Origin: Flaccisagitta enflata
Lineage: Eukaryota > Chaetognatha > Sagittoidea > Aphragmophora
Direction of reading: 5' to 3'
DNA length: 64,000 nucleotides
Assembly: GCA_965153355.1 (NCBI GenBank)
Contig: OZ231126.1
Coordinates: forward strand, 106,950,001 to 107,014,000
A model generated the notes under the pieces. That model ran no database searches, was not told the DNA's origin, and saw nothing but the letters and a program-made list of their open reading frames with translations. The stretch's first letter is position 1. Each line of letters begins with the position of its first letter. Below are positions 39,393 to 49,508 of this stretch, one piece after another. Position numbers and translations under genes: made by a program.

Positions 39393-40177
39393 AGGCAGAG
39401 CAAGCACATAGACACATGCATTGATTTACAAGACAGGATCTCAGCTTGAAGAGATTACGAGAAAAAACATGGGAAATGGCACATACACGAACAAGGAGAA
39501 AACTCCATGAAACAGCAGCGTTGGTTGGAAAGCTAAAGAAACGAACGATACTGACAAATACTGACAGATACTGACAAATACTGACATCGACAGAAAATGT
39601 CAACTGATTGATTATCTGACAGAAAGACAGCTGGAAATATCCAGAGAGAACTGCAATAAAAAGGGGGAAAAAGAATATAAGCTAAAGATTAAAGATAAGG
39701 CAGGTGTTGGCAAACATGAAAAATTCATGACTTAACGAAGCGTTACTATGATATGGATGATGTTTTTTCTCACTTATGGGAATTTTAAAGCCATTGATTC
39801 GTAAGCAGAAGATGAAACTGATACATCTACTTCATAAATGCGTTTGAGTGTTTTTTGCGTCTCTGCGTCCCTGCGACGCTGCGTCTCTGAGTCTCACAGG
39901 GTACGACAAAGTGCACAAGCACGCAAGCATTGCTTCTAGGCAGCTAACAGATTTTGTAAGCAAGGAGATTAGAATTCTTACTTAGAATTAGGATTCTAAG
40001 TAATGACGACAAATGTTTTCATTTGATTTGCCTTATCACATATAGTAATACATACTATCTATATGCAATAATAAATTGAAACAACTTATCATCATGTTAC
40101 TATAATAAGTAGTCTCGTACCAAAATCAATATGCGTCTCTTTGACGTAGATAATTAACAGATACACAGCGGATAACG
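39393..40177. other. unassigned sequence
   Basis: No exon recognised; a few ACTGACAAAT repeats near 39,550. Confidence 0.5.
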
Positions 40178-40285
40178 GACCAACACCAACGGATGGACGG
40201 ACGGACAGACGGACCGACGGACCAACGACGGACAAACGGACCAACGGACCAACGGACCAACAGACGGATGGACGGACAGACCCTC
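40178..40285. repeat. RGAC/GACC microsatellite
   Basis: GGACGGACGGACAGACGGAC then CGACGGACC and similar. This is the microsatellite of the hairpin-ended family without recognisable element ends. Confidence 0.85.
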
Positions 40286-40450
40286 TAAAGTGGTCTTTTG
40301 TACTTTTTTTCTATATGTTTTTGATATCTGCATATACAGATTTATCAAAGTATTTTGTAGGCAAGAGCTTGTAAGAAAATCTAGCTTGTAGGCAGCTGAA
40401 AATTTTGTCGGGCTCTGTGTTTCTGTGTGTCTCTCTCAAAATGTAAGTGT

Positions 40451-40857
40451 TTTTTATAGCGGACACATAACTCTACAAGAGGCTTTGCCCTTCCATCCAT
40501 CCCAGTCCATCCATTGATCCGTCCGTACGTCGATCACGCTCGAGCTGAAAGGACGCAGGGCATTTCTGATGCTGTATTTGTGACTTTCTGTGTGTTGGGG
40601 GGGGGAGAGCAGGGCTGTATTACTGTCGGGCACGCTAAATTTGATGGGAGCGGGCCCGACTGGCCCGCTCAGAAAAATCACTAAGATCAGGGCTGTCCAT
40701 CCGGAACATTTTTTAATTTCTTTTTTGTCGTTTTCATTTGGTTTTGAGTAAGGTAATTGTGTATGTGTGATCAGGATTCTTTTTTTCCAGTCCTGCCCCT
40801 GCCCAATTGTCTGCGACTTTTGCCCTTTGCAGGGCTTCTTTTTTGCCGTTCCTTGTT
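40451..40857 (-). mobile_element. Hairpin-ended element, decayed long form
   Basis: AGCGGACACATAACTCTACA then AGAGGCTTTG, a degenerate TCCATCC/GTCCGT tract, TTTCTGATGCTGTATTTG, CCTGCCCCTGCCCAATTGTC then TGCGAC and CCGTTCCTTGTT follow the order of the 36,100 copy. The terminal hairpin is broken. Confidence 0.6.
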
Positions 40858-41367
40858 ACATTCATAATTGAAGATTTCTTGAGCAAAGTTGATACAAAAT
40901 TCATGTGATTTGAAGGTAACTGCAAGTGTAACAGGGTAACCAGGAAATTTGGCATAACTCGGTAAAAGCACTGAATGATACTATAATGCAGGACAAATAT
41001 TGTTATTGGAAAAAAGTCGAATTACGTAATTCGACTTTTTAAAACATAGGGGAGAAATAAAGTTTACCATTTTCGATTTGGGGCAATTTTAGAAAGTTGA
41101 GCAGTTTTGGGGCTGGGAGTATACATTTTTTGATATTCATAGCTAAGAAAGAGCTTATTTTTCTCTTTCAAATGGCACCAACCAGAAGTCTCTACGATCA
41201 TTGGTTTTGGCGTTGTGAATTTTTTAATCTTTTTTTAATTTTTCGCATTTTCATGAAGATTGATATTTTTCATTGATCCTATTTTCTGAACCTATGTAAC
41301 AACATACTCAAGATGTTATGCATACTGACTCAAACTTTTATGACGCTAGCTTTTGAATTTTACTCTG

Positions 41368-41369
<2 letters not shown>
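40858..41369. other. unassigned sequence containing a perfect 30 bp palindrome
   Basis: The only clear structure is at 41,011-41,040: AAAAAGTCGAATTAC followed by its exact reverse complement. Confidence 0.7.
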
Positions 41370-42022
<653 letters not shown>

Positions 42023-42067
42023 GGACCGAGAGGCATAGAGACAAAAAAAGACAGAGATCAAATAACA

Positions 42068-42220
42068 ACAAGGCCGGATACACGGCAATACAGTCGCGGA
42101 CAGTTGGGCAGGAGCAGTAATGCGAAAACCGCTCAGAATTCAAAAATGTGACGGACGGACCGACATACCGACCTACCGACCGACCGACACGGCAAGGTGT
42201 AGAGTCGCGTGTCCGCGACT
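42068..42220 (+). mobile_element. Hairpin-ended element, 153 bp reference copy
   Basis: This is the cleanest copy. The start is ACAAGGCCGGATACACGGC. A 5' motif AGTCGCGGACA follows, then GGGCAGGAGCAGTAATGCG and TGTGACGGACGGACCGACA with a GACC microsatellite. It ends AAGGTGTAGAGTCGCGTG and TCCGCGACT (hairpin 42,203-42,220) before AAAAAC. The 5' motif is the exact reverse complement of TGTCCGCGACT at the 3' end, so the element has 11 bp subterminal inverted repeats as well as the terminal hairpin. Confidence 0.92.
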
Positions 42221-42830
42221 AAAAACAAACAATAAAAAAAAACATACAAGCAATCAACCAGACATCATGAGATGCACACACAGAAGAACATACACTGAAA
42301 AAATGAGACTTTTTCCGATTAGCCGCCTTTATTGGTAACACAGATCCAATATAAGTCTAGCAATTTGGAGAAACCATGAGTCAACTTTATTAGCAGTAGG
42401 CATTAAAAGGATTTGAAACCAAAAAATAATGTGAAAGTAACATATTAAAGTAGGGTTGAGTAGTAATGTTGTCCAACTTTCATAAGGTGTTTGTGCCATG
42501 GTTCTTGCAATATTGCTTAGAGGGAGCGGATATGGTTAACATTTTTTTCACAGTTATTTCTCACCCCATGACCCAATCATCCATCAGTATGACTATCTGA
42601 CATCAAGGACACCTTTTGAGTAGGACAGTGACCTCAAAAGAATGATTATCATAAGAAAAACATAAGACTAAAAATTCTGCAAAATATGAGAGCGCATTTC
42701 AACATTGATGCAATCTCAAGGGTGAAGCAATTGTACAGTGAATAACAGTCCATACTGTTGTTCAGTGGAACTCACTATGAGGTTATGATCCAAATTTCAG
42801 CTCCTTAGACCACCTAGAAATGCTGTTTTT
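42221..42830. other. unassigned sequence, probable 3' flank of the cysteine-rich gene
   Basis: Lies just downstream of the last recognised minus-strand exon. No clear polyadenylation signal or further exon was identified. Confidence 0.45.
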
Positions 42831-43070
42831 TTATAAATATTTGTTTGTGCCATATTTCCTGCTCTTCCTGTTAAAGTATTCATCACCTGTTAAAGTCCTT
42901 TTATTCCAACAGGACTGATCCAATTTGTGATTCCCGCTCATATGGCAAGTAGAAGCTGCAGCTGAAGCGTCTTTTGTTTCGCAAGATCTCTTCTCCCAAT
43001 CCCATTTGCTACACGCTTCACACTTTTTTGAGTCAGGGTCGAAGTAGTGACCTCCATCTGGGTCTACAAC
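42831..43070 (-). CDS. cysteine-rich protein, last recognised exon (exon C)
   Basis: A minus-strand exon of 240 bp reads from an acceptor ATACAACAG|GTT at 43,070 to a TAA at 42,831-42,833, giving 79 codons. It begins VVDPDGGHYFDPDSKKCEAC and continues with Lys/Trp-rich sequence and four more cysteines, then a basic tail. It starts in phase 0, matching the phase-0 end of the exon at 47,870-48,031, 4.8 kb upstream in the gene. AACAG|GTGATG at about 42,886 is a possible donor, so the gene might continue and the TAA be intronic. The protein is probably secreted and disulfide-bonded; I do not recognise the family. The acceptor and first ~24 bases are copied repeatedly in the adjoining 70 bp array. 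Confidence 0.68.
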   Translation of the reverse strand, partial: VVDPDGGHYFDPDSKKCEACSKWDWEKRSCETKDASAAASTCHMSGNHKLDQSCWNKRTLTGDEYFNRKSRKYGTNKYL

Positions 43071-43445
43071 CTGTTGTATTCAATCGTATTGATGCAAAAC
43101 TATGGCTGCAATAGCAGTAACCTCCATCTGGGTCTACAATCTGTTGAATTCAATCATATTGATGCATAACTATGGCTGTGAAAGTAGTGACCTCCATCTG
43201 GGTCTACAACCTGTTGTATTCAATCATATTGATGCATTACCATCACTGCTATAGTAGTGAGCTCCATCTGGGTCTACATTCTGTTGTATTCAGTCATATT
43301 GATGCATAACTGTCACTGCTATAGTACTGACCTCCATCTGGATCTACAACCTGTTGTATTCAATTGTATCGATGCATAACTATGGCTATGATAGTAGTGA
43401 CCTCCATCTCATATTGATGTATCACTATCACTGCTATGGACGTTT
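43046..43445. repeat. 70 bp tandem array spanning a splice acceptor
   Basis: CCTCCATCTG recurs at 43,051, 43,121, 43,191, 43,261 (as GCTCCATCTG), 43,331 and 43,401, exactly 70 bp apart. Each minus-strand unit holds an intron end AACAG and the first ~24 exon bases (TTGTAGACCCAGATGGAGGT). Only the 43,070 copy continues into open coding sequence; the others hit a stop. Two more units lie at 45,265-45,390. Confidence 0.95.
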
Positions 43446-43479
43446 TTTAAGACAATTCAAATCTTTTGTTTATTTTGGG

Positions 43480-43660
43480 TTTTACCGCTTGGGCGAATTC
43501 GAGTTGATTCGGGTTGAAATGTATAAAACCCAGCCCTCACCTAGCCCTAACACTAGCCCTAACCCTAACCCTAACCCTAAAACCACCCCAATCCCAACCT
43601 TAACCCTACCCCAAACCCTGAATGAAAACCCACTTAGAAAGTCAGTAAAACAAAATGAAT
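43480..43660 (+). repeat. interspersed repeat with telomere-like CCCTAA core
   Basis: GGGTTGAAATGTATAAAACC precedes a run of CCCTAA hexamers (43,542-43,584) with degenerate CCCAA/CCCTA units after it, then AAACCCACTTAGAAAGTC. A second, more decayed copy is at 45,590-45,750. Confidence 0.8.
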
Positions 43661-43709
43661 GACATTTTATTTGCCAAATGATGACAGAGGCACACAATAC
43701 ACAAACCAA

Positions 43710-44483
43710 TGTACAGTAGATCTCATCTAGACTTGAGATAACGGGGGCAAGCATTATAGGAAGACAAATAAAGGCAGGGGAGTAATATTTGGATCATAGA
43801 CTAATCAAAGGGTACTTTATTCCCTATGATAGCTGGTTGCCATGGAAACATATTTCCATGTATTCTCGTAAAAATATCAATATTTTGAGAAATCTTTTTA
43901 GGGAACATTGCTTAAAACAATTGATGGTCTTTTCGCAGTATATTTGTAAGAAACAGTCATTTAGCCTGGTCACATAGGGAGCGCATTCATGTGTGACAAC
44001 CCCTTTAGCAACTGCAACGGAAATACATTCTTACAGAACATACTGTGGGAAAGTTGTAGAAAATTTTATTTTGAAAAATGTTTCCTCAATAAATTTCTCA
44101 AAATATTGATATTTTAGCAAAATTCATAGGAAATGTCATGGTAACTAGGCCACTGCGGGCACTCACATCTCTTTATTAGTCTATATTTCAAAATACTCCC
44201 TGGTTTCATTAGCTTAGTCGCACACGCGACTCTACACTTCGTTGTTGGTCCGTCCGTCAGTCCGTTGGTCCGTCTGTCCGTCCGTCTGTCCGTCGGTTCA
44301 TCCGTCACACTTTACTTTTTCGGCGTTAATGGGGGTTTTGGCCTTATTGCTCCTGCCCAAATGTTCCACTGACCTCAATTATGGCCCCTGCCCACCCGCA
44401 CGCGACTGGGGTAGCCGTGTATCCGGCCTTGTTCTACAATGCTTGCCCCTGTTATCTCAAGTCTAGACGAGATCTGCTGTACA
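43710..44483. mobile_element. palindromic element with TGTACA ends, interrupted
   Basis: The left end TGTACAGTAGATCTCATCTA then GACTTGAGATAAC is the inverted repeat of the right end GTTATCTCAAGTCTAGACGA then GATCTGCTGTACA. Inner arms also pair (GTAAAAATATCAATATTTTG with CAAAATATTGATATTTTAGC). A hairpin-ended element at 44,216-44,432 is inserted in the right arm; without it the structure is about 557 bp. Confidence 0.8.
44216..44432 (-). mobile_element. Hairpin-ended element within the palindrome's right arm
   Basis: Plus-strand order: shortened hairpin AGTCGCACACGCGACT, CTACACTTCG, GTCY microsatellite, GCACGCGACTGGGGTAGCCG, TGTATCCGGCCTTGT. Its insertion divides pairing sequences of the surrounding palindrome. 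Confidence 0.85.
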
Positions 44484-44488
44484 AACTA

Positions 44489-44857
44489 ACAAGGCCAACA
44501 CCTATAAGTCGCGTGCGGGACATATATAACTTAAGATGACTTTCAATGACTCAGGATGACTTAAAATGATTCAAGATCACTTAAAATGACTTAAAAAGAC
44601 TAAAATGACTAAATTGACCTAATTGACTTAAGTGACTCAATGTAGCGTAATATGACTTAGAATGACTTAGAATGACTTAGAAAGACTTAGAGTGACTTAG
44701 AAAGACTTAGAGTGACTTAGAATGACTTAGAATGACTAACAAAGACATAAACTATGATAAAAAAGTAAAGTGTGACGAACGTACCGACGGACCAACGGAC
44801 GGACTGACCAACCGACGGACCTACAAAGCGGGGTGTAGAGTCGCGTAGCATGTGACT
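44489..44857 (+). mobile_element. Hairpin-ended element with GACTTAGAAT core
   Basis: Starts ACAAGGCCAACACCTATAAG then TCGCGTGCGGG. The core has many AGAATGACTTAGAATGACTT units. A GTGTGACGAACGTACCGACG microsatellite region follows, then GGGTGTAGAGTCGCGTAGCA and TGTGACT (decayed hairpin). It sits five bases beyond the preceding palindrome and is tail-to-tail with the copy at 44,216. Confidence 0.86.
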
Positions 44858-45271
44858 AAAAACTATCCGCTACACATTTGAAAACAATACCCACTGCTAT
44901 ACCGTATTTTTTCCATTTATCGCCCCCCTCCAATTAACGCCCCCCCTCTTTTTAACTCCTCAGATTGGTGATTTGTTAGAAGATTAGGAAGCAAATGATT
45001 GTTGTGCATTGAGGGATTTAGCTTTTTTTCAGTGCTTCTTTCAGTGCTTACGTGGAAAACAAGGGAAAAAATATCCCTTAATTTTACTTTTTCTTGAAAT
45101 TCTGAAATTTCAAGAAGTATTCAATGGGAAAACCACTAGATGTCTACATATTTTTAAGTTGAAAGGGGGCGCTAATTGGAGGGCATAATGGCAATGTCAT
45201 TTTCTAAACAAAAGCGCCCGGGGCGCTAAAAACTATCCGCTACACATTTGAAAACAATACCCACTGCTATA
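44856..45271. mobile_element. 324 bp foldback insert flanked by exact 46 bp direct repeats
   Basis: The 46 bases beginning CTAAAAACTATCCGCTACAC are identical at 44,856-44,901 and 45,226-45,271. Between them lie CCGTATTTTTTCCATTTATC and CGCCCCCCTCCAATTAACGC at the left and GGGGGCGCTAATTGGAGGG at the right, an inverted pair. The direct repeat starts inside the 3' end of the neighbouring hairpin-ended element. Confidence 0.8.
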
Positions 45272-45390
45272 GTAGTGACCTCCATCTGGATCTACAACCT
45301 GTTGTATTCAGTCATATTGATGCATTACTATCGCTGCTTTAGTAGTGACTTCCACCTGGGTCTACAACCTGTTATACTCATTCGCATTCA
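45265..45390. repeat. displaced units of the 70 bp intronic array
   Basis: CCTCCATCTGGATCTACAAC then CTGTTGTATTCAGTCATATT and a second, more divergent unit continue the array of 43,046-43,445. The array was split by about 1.8 kb of inserted elements. Confidence 0.88.
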
Positions 45391-46150
45391 TACATTATCA
45401 TCACTGGCTTTCACTGCCATAGCACTACAGCCGTGTTGGCACTGTGTCACTTTTATCATTTCTGACATATTAGGCATATTGAGAACATACGCTAGAAGGT
45501 GAGAAGTAGGGAAGTTTTTTTCTGAAACGATTCTAATCTCCTTTTTTTGGGCGGGGGGGGGGTTTAACGCTAGGGCAAAGCTTTCATTCGAACAGATTTG
45601 GGTTGTAATGTATAAAACCCGACCCTCATCTAGCCCTAATGCTAGCCCTTACCATGAGCCTGAACCTAAAACCATCCCCAACCCGATACCTAACGCTAAT
45701 CCTCCCACTTTTCGTATATAAAAACCCGCTTAGAAAGTCTATTAAAGTAAAGACCGCGTCGATTATTCATTTGTACCTGAAATATTTGCTTCAGCTCTTC
45801 CAGATTTGACATAGACATGGCTAAGATATCAAAATTTGACATAGAAGAGCAACAGAGAGTGATATTTCACTAGTCAAGGGGTGAGAGGGTGATGAGTCCA
45901 AAATGGTCAATCATTTTACATGAGGATGTTAATTACAGCTGTTTTTCGCGGTCCTTATCCAAGTTTTTTGTATTCAAGGCTGGAAATTGTTTTCCTAATG
46001 TTTTCAAGAAAGTGGGCCCAAGGAATAGACAGGTGCAACCTTTGAAACTGACTTAATTATGCAAGGAAGTTGGTAATTATGGGCGAAGTTGGGCAGTCTC
46101 TCATCAGAAAATGGTGACATAAGGACTTGAAAAAGGCTTTTGACCTAGTT
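45391..46150. other. intronic sequence with a decayed CCCTAA-type repeat
   Basis: TTGGGTTGTAATGTATAAAA then CCCGACCCTCATCTAGCCCT at about 45,598-45,640, with AAAACCCGCTTAGAAAGTCT at 45,720, is the second copy of the repeat at 43,480. A G-run lies near 45,550. Otherwise nothing. Confidence 0.6.
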
Positions 46151-46478
46151 GGGCAGCGGACCCGAAGGGGCAGATGATCTATGCTCTCATACATGTGGAA
46201 ATTTCTCTTCCTTCTTCACCTCACTCTCTTCCTCCTCCCTATGTCGAAACCCCAAATCTGCCAAATTCTGCCAAATTTTGCCGAATTTTGCCAAATTCTG
46301 CCATATTCCGCCAAATTTCGCCAAATATTGCAAAATTCTGTCCTGAGATCCAAATCTCAGCCCTAAGGCCCAAAAAACCAGCTCTTAGGCCTAAATCTCA
46401 GCCCTTTGGGACCCATGCCCTGCTTCCTCCCTCAACTTCAATCACAACCAGGCATAAGGCAGTGCACGGGTACCGCTG
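46151..46478 (+). mobile_element. GGGCAGC-family element
   Basis: Starts GGGCAGCGGACCCGAAGGGG then CAGATGATCTATGCTCTCAT. It contains an 11-12 bp CCAAATTCTG tandem block (46,255-46,335) and CTCAGCCCTAAGGCCC core units. It ends with CATGCCCTGC and the outer phrase GCACGGGTACCGCT. Confidence 0.7.
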
Positions 46479-47119
46479 ACAACCTGATGCTTTTGCGACA
46501 ATTCTTCTTTCTTTTTTTTGGCTGAACCTTTGATGTAATTTACCCAAAATTGTGTGAACATATCCCAGAGAACCATTCAAATCACTTTGTCATGCCCAAG
46601 TAGATGAAATTCAACATCACTTGGCCTGATTTTGTGAGGGGCGTTAGTACATCAAAATCATTGTCAAAATTAGCAGCGATCATGGATGTAGGGCAATCTG
46701 AAAGCCCTAATGTTGGAGGAAGATACCTCTTAAGAAAACAAATGACGTGGGCAGGCCTGATTTTAAAGCAAGCCCGTGAGCCAATGCTCTATGTTTTGCT
46801 CTCGGGCTATCATATTTTGCGAGCTCTTTCTTATTGGGATGGATTTGAAGCTTTTAAGCCGATGGAGTAAAATGATTGAAAAATCGTCGTCTTGAGTCTT
46901 GAGTCTTGAGTCTTGAGTTTTTGTGTGTTTCACATACTTAATAATACAATTAGTGGTTATCATATCATTGCAATAATCAATAACTATGATTACGGATGAA
47001 GGCTGATGTAATCTGAAAATCGGGCAAAAAGTATTTAAAGGGCTCATGGTTTTCCCATCAGGCTCTGTCAAAATGTGGGGAGCGAGCTCGACCGGCTTTT
47101 TCAAATTTTTTTAACTAAA
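46479..47119. other. intronic unassigned sequence
   Basis: A TCTTGAG heptamer repeats four times at about 46,890-46,918. No exon accepted. Confidence 0.5.
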
Positions 47120-47381
47120 ATCAGGGTCACAAAATGGTTGCAGACGGGGTCACGGGTGGGCAGCGTCATGGGCAGCGTCATCCAATTCCCAGCCTCACCC
47201 CAACCCTACTCCCTCATACTCACACGCACACGCAGTAGCAACTGCAGCGTCATAAATGCCAATTTTTTGCCTTTCCAACTCAAGCGTGACGTACCAACAG
47301 ATAGACCTATGGACCGACAGATTGATGGATGGGCAAAGCCTCTTATTGTCTTTTATTGAGTTGCGTGTCCACTACTAACAA
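47120..47381 (+). mobile_element. Hairpin-ended element, TTGCG subfamily, decayed
   Basis: GGTTGCAGACGGGGTCACGG near the left, GACCGACAG microsatellite remnants, AAAGCCTCTTATTG and GAGTTGCGTGTCCACTACTA at the right. The hairpin is imperfect. Confidence 0.65.
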
Positions 47382-47399
47382 GAGACGCGGGGTCACAAT

Positions 47400-47603
47400 A
47401 GTTGCGGACGGGTGGGCAGGGGCATCCAACCCCCATCAACACCCAAACCCACCACCAACACTCAAACATACACAAAAAAGTATCAAAAACGCTTGTTTCC
47501 CCACTTTTCAACTCGATGACCCCGGACGGACGGACCAACGGACCAACGGACCAACAGACGGACGGACGGACAAAGCCTCTTATAGAGTTGCTTGTCCGCA
47601 ACT
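47400..47603 (+). mobile_element. Hairpin-ended element, TTGCG subfamily
   Basis: 5' motif AGTTGCGGACGGGTGGGCAG, then CCACTTTTCAACTCGATGAC, a GGACGGACGGACC microsatellite, CAAAGCCTCTTATAG and hairpin AGTTGCTTGTCCGCAACT (47,586-47,603) before AAAAAG. Same orientation as the preceding decayed copy, 18 bp away. Confidence 0.82.
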
Positions 47604-47869
47604 AAAAAGAACAAAACCGTATAAACTGCTAGTTTCCATAAATACTTACACTGGCGCTACCGCTATCAAGGCATGCAACGTTCAGTCCCAGGATATTTTT
47701 TTTGGTCATTACTTTATTGGAAATCAGGCAGCTTCCCTAATAAACATAGTTTCGCACAGGCTTTTGGCAAGGGCTTGAGTGAAGCTGAACTGTACTTGTG
47801 AATGGGGTGTTTCATCATAGCATTAAAAAGCTCATCAACATTCTAGAGCAAATAAACAAAAACATTTAC

Positions 47870-48031
47870 CTTAACCGGAGTTTTGTAACATATAGGAGGC
47901 CAAGTCAAATTGTTTAATCCATAAGCCTGACTCTCTTTGAGGCAAGTTTTTGGAATCGCTTCGCATTTGTTGTAAGAATATTTGCAATATGACTCTCTAG
48001 TTACGGTTTCTTGGCAGTTCGGGTCACACAC
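47870..48031 (-). CDS. cysteine-rich protein, internal exon (exon B)
   Basis: A 162 bp minus-strand exon, 54 codons, phase 0 at both ends. The acceptor is strong (TTTTTGTATTCTTCAG|GTG at 48,031) and the donor is GTTAAG|GTAAATG at 47,870. It encodes VCDPNCQETVTRESYCKYSY, then NKCEAIPKTC, then an NLT glycosylation sequon and PPICYKTPVK, six cysteines in all. Phases join it in frame to the exon at 53,107-53,315 (ends phase 0) and to the exon at 42,831-43,070 (starts phase 0). Family not recognised; even spacing of Cys and sequons suggests an extracellular domain. Introns on either side are 5.1 and 4.8 kb and full of mobile elements. Confidence 0.72.
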
Positions 48032-48259
48032 CTGAAGAATACAAAAACATACAAGAATAAGTCAGGTAATGAGGAGAATTGTAAAGCCTCTTTTTAAGCC
48101 AATTATTCTTTAAAATACACATGATATCACCTAATCCTGATAATCTTTTATTTCATTGTGCCGCAAAGTTTGATTTATTTCATCGAGAAGAAGAGAATAA
48201 CACGAAAATTGTCAAAAAATACCGCCTAATTCTATCAAAACATGCCTTATGTTACTATC

Positions 48260-48852
48260 TTTGAAATAAGTATAAATACACCTTCTACCAAGGATATCTC
48301 AGCTTCAAAAAAGGCCAGTTAGAGTTTTTAAAAAAACAAAATTAATCTTCATCAAAAAATCTTTAGAATGAGTCCAATCTGGTTTCTGTAACTCTAACCG
48401 TTTAGAAACTATAAGCAAAAGAGTAAAAACATTCATTTTGTAAATCAAGAAAACATTGAGGGTGGTAAAATGTGAACATTCAGAGATGTCTTTAACACAA
48501 CATATTTTGGCTTCCAGAGAAGCTAAATACTTTTAAAAAAAAAAAACAAAATAATCTACATCAAGAAATCTAAAAGGTGAGTACAACCTGATTTGTGTAT
48601 CTTCGATCGTTTGGAAATAGCATACCAAACTATAAACACAGTTCTAAAACACAAAATTTGCTCGTAATTAATAAGACAAGATCATACACAATTATTTAAA
48701 ATGACTCTGAAAATTCATTTCAAAACCTTTCTCAAGGATGTTCACGTAAAGAACAAGTCACATGACATTCAAACACTTTCAGTTTAATGATTTGATAAAT
48801 ATTCTGTCAGTAAATCATATTATACTGCGGTTTTTTATATACTTTTTTCCAA
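48260..48852. mobile_element. 593 bp TIR element, TTGGAAATAAGTATA family, second copy
   Basis: Left TTTGAAATAAGTATAAATAC and right TATATACTTTTTTCCAAGG pair as inverted repeats. The interior again holds two ~200 bp units with CAATCTGGTTTCTGTA/CAACCTGATTTGTGTA followed by CGTTTAGAA/CGTTTGGAA. Length matches the 12,440-13,031 copy within a base or two. Confidence 0.75.
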
Positions 48853-48870
48853 GGTAGTATGTCACTTTAC

Positions 48871-48915
48871 ATGACTGGCAGCTGAAGCATAACGGCCTGT
48901 TTCTACATGTGACAA
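48871..48915 (-). CDS. candidate 45 bp micro-exon
   Basis: Between an acceptor CTATTATTTGTCAG|TTG and a donor CAGTCAT|GTAAAGTG lie 15 codons (LSHVETGRYASAASH) in phase 0-0, so it could be included between exons A and B without breaking frame. It also resembles part of exon C (CETKDASAAAST), sharing GCTTCAGCTGC in the same frame, so it may instead be a duplicated relic. Confidence 0.25.
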
Positions 48916-49500
48916 CTGACAAATAATAGGATAGAGTTTTGGTTTGCCAGTTGAACATACGCGCAATCTTTGTTGGTTGTCTCATTTTTAAGTAAAAGAG
49001 CCCTAAAACGAGAAAAATTACTTCCCTGCCAAACCTTCCATTTCCATTTTATATATTGGAGTTACATCTTCCTCTTCCTTCATCGTTTCTTGGCAAATGT
49101 ATGAGGTGTAGCACAGAAGTATACAGGTTGTGATCCCATGCTGTTTTCATTTCACACATAATACGATTATGTCGTTGCGTACTATTTAATCAACATCATG
49201 TGTCCCAGTGGCGCAGCCAAAATTCTGTTCTATTGCATGTCCCAACTGACAATCGTGTTATTAAAGGGCCACTCACAATCGCGGTGAATGGGCATAGGGG
49301 GCTTTTCTAGTCACAGACAACTGCGTTTTTAATAGGCCACTCGGTCGCTTGTTACATTTGTTTGTTCGCACCGCTCAGTCAGCTCACTCGCTCCGCAGTG
49401 CTCCACACCGCTCTGCTTTGCTCCACTCTCTTTGCTCTGCTCGCTTTGCTCCGCTCGCTTTGCTCCGCTCACTTTGCTCTGCTTGCTTCGCTTGCTCGCT

Positions 49501-49508
49501 CTGTTCAT
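49501..49508. repeat. 8 bp target-site duplication, left
   Basis: CTGTTCAT, repeated at 51,595-51,602. The uninterrupted paralogue near 3,768 reads GCTCCGTTCACGGGCTCGCT, supporting this as the original insertion site. Confidence 0.9.

Noticed and set aside
46604-46870. 88-codon plus-strand frame
   Set aside because: Lies in an intron of the minus-strand gene, has no recognisable domain, and is not much longer than chance.
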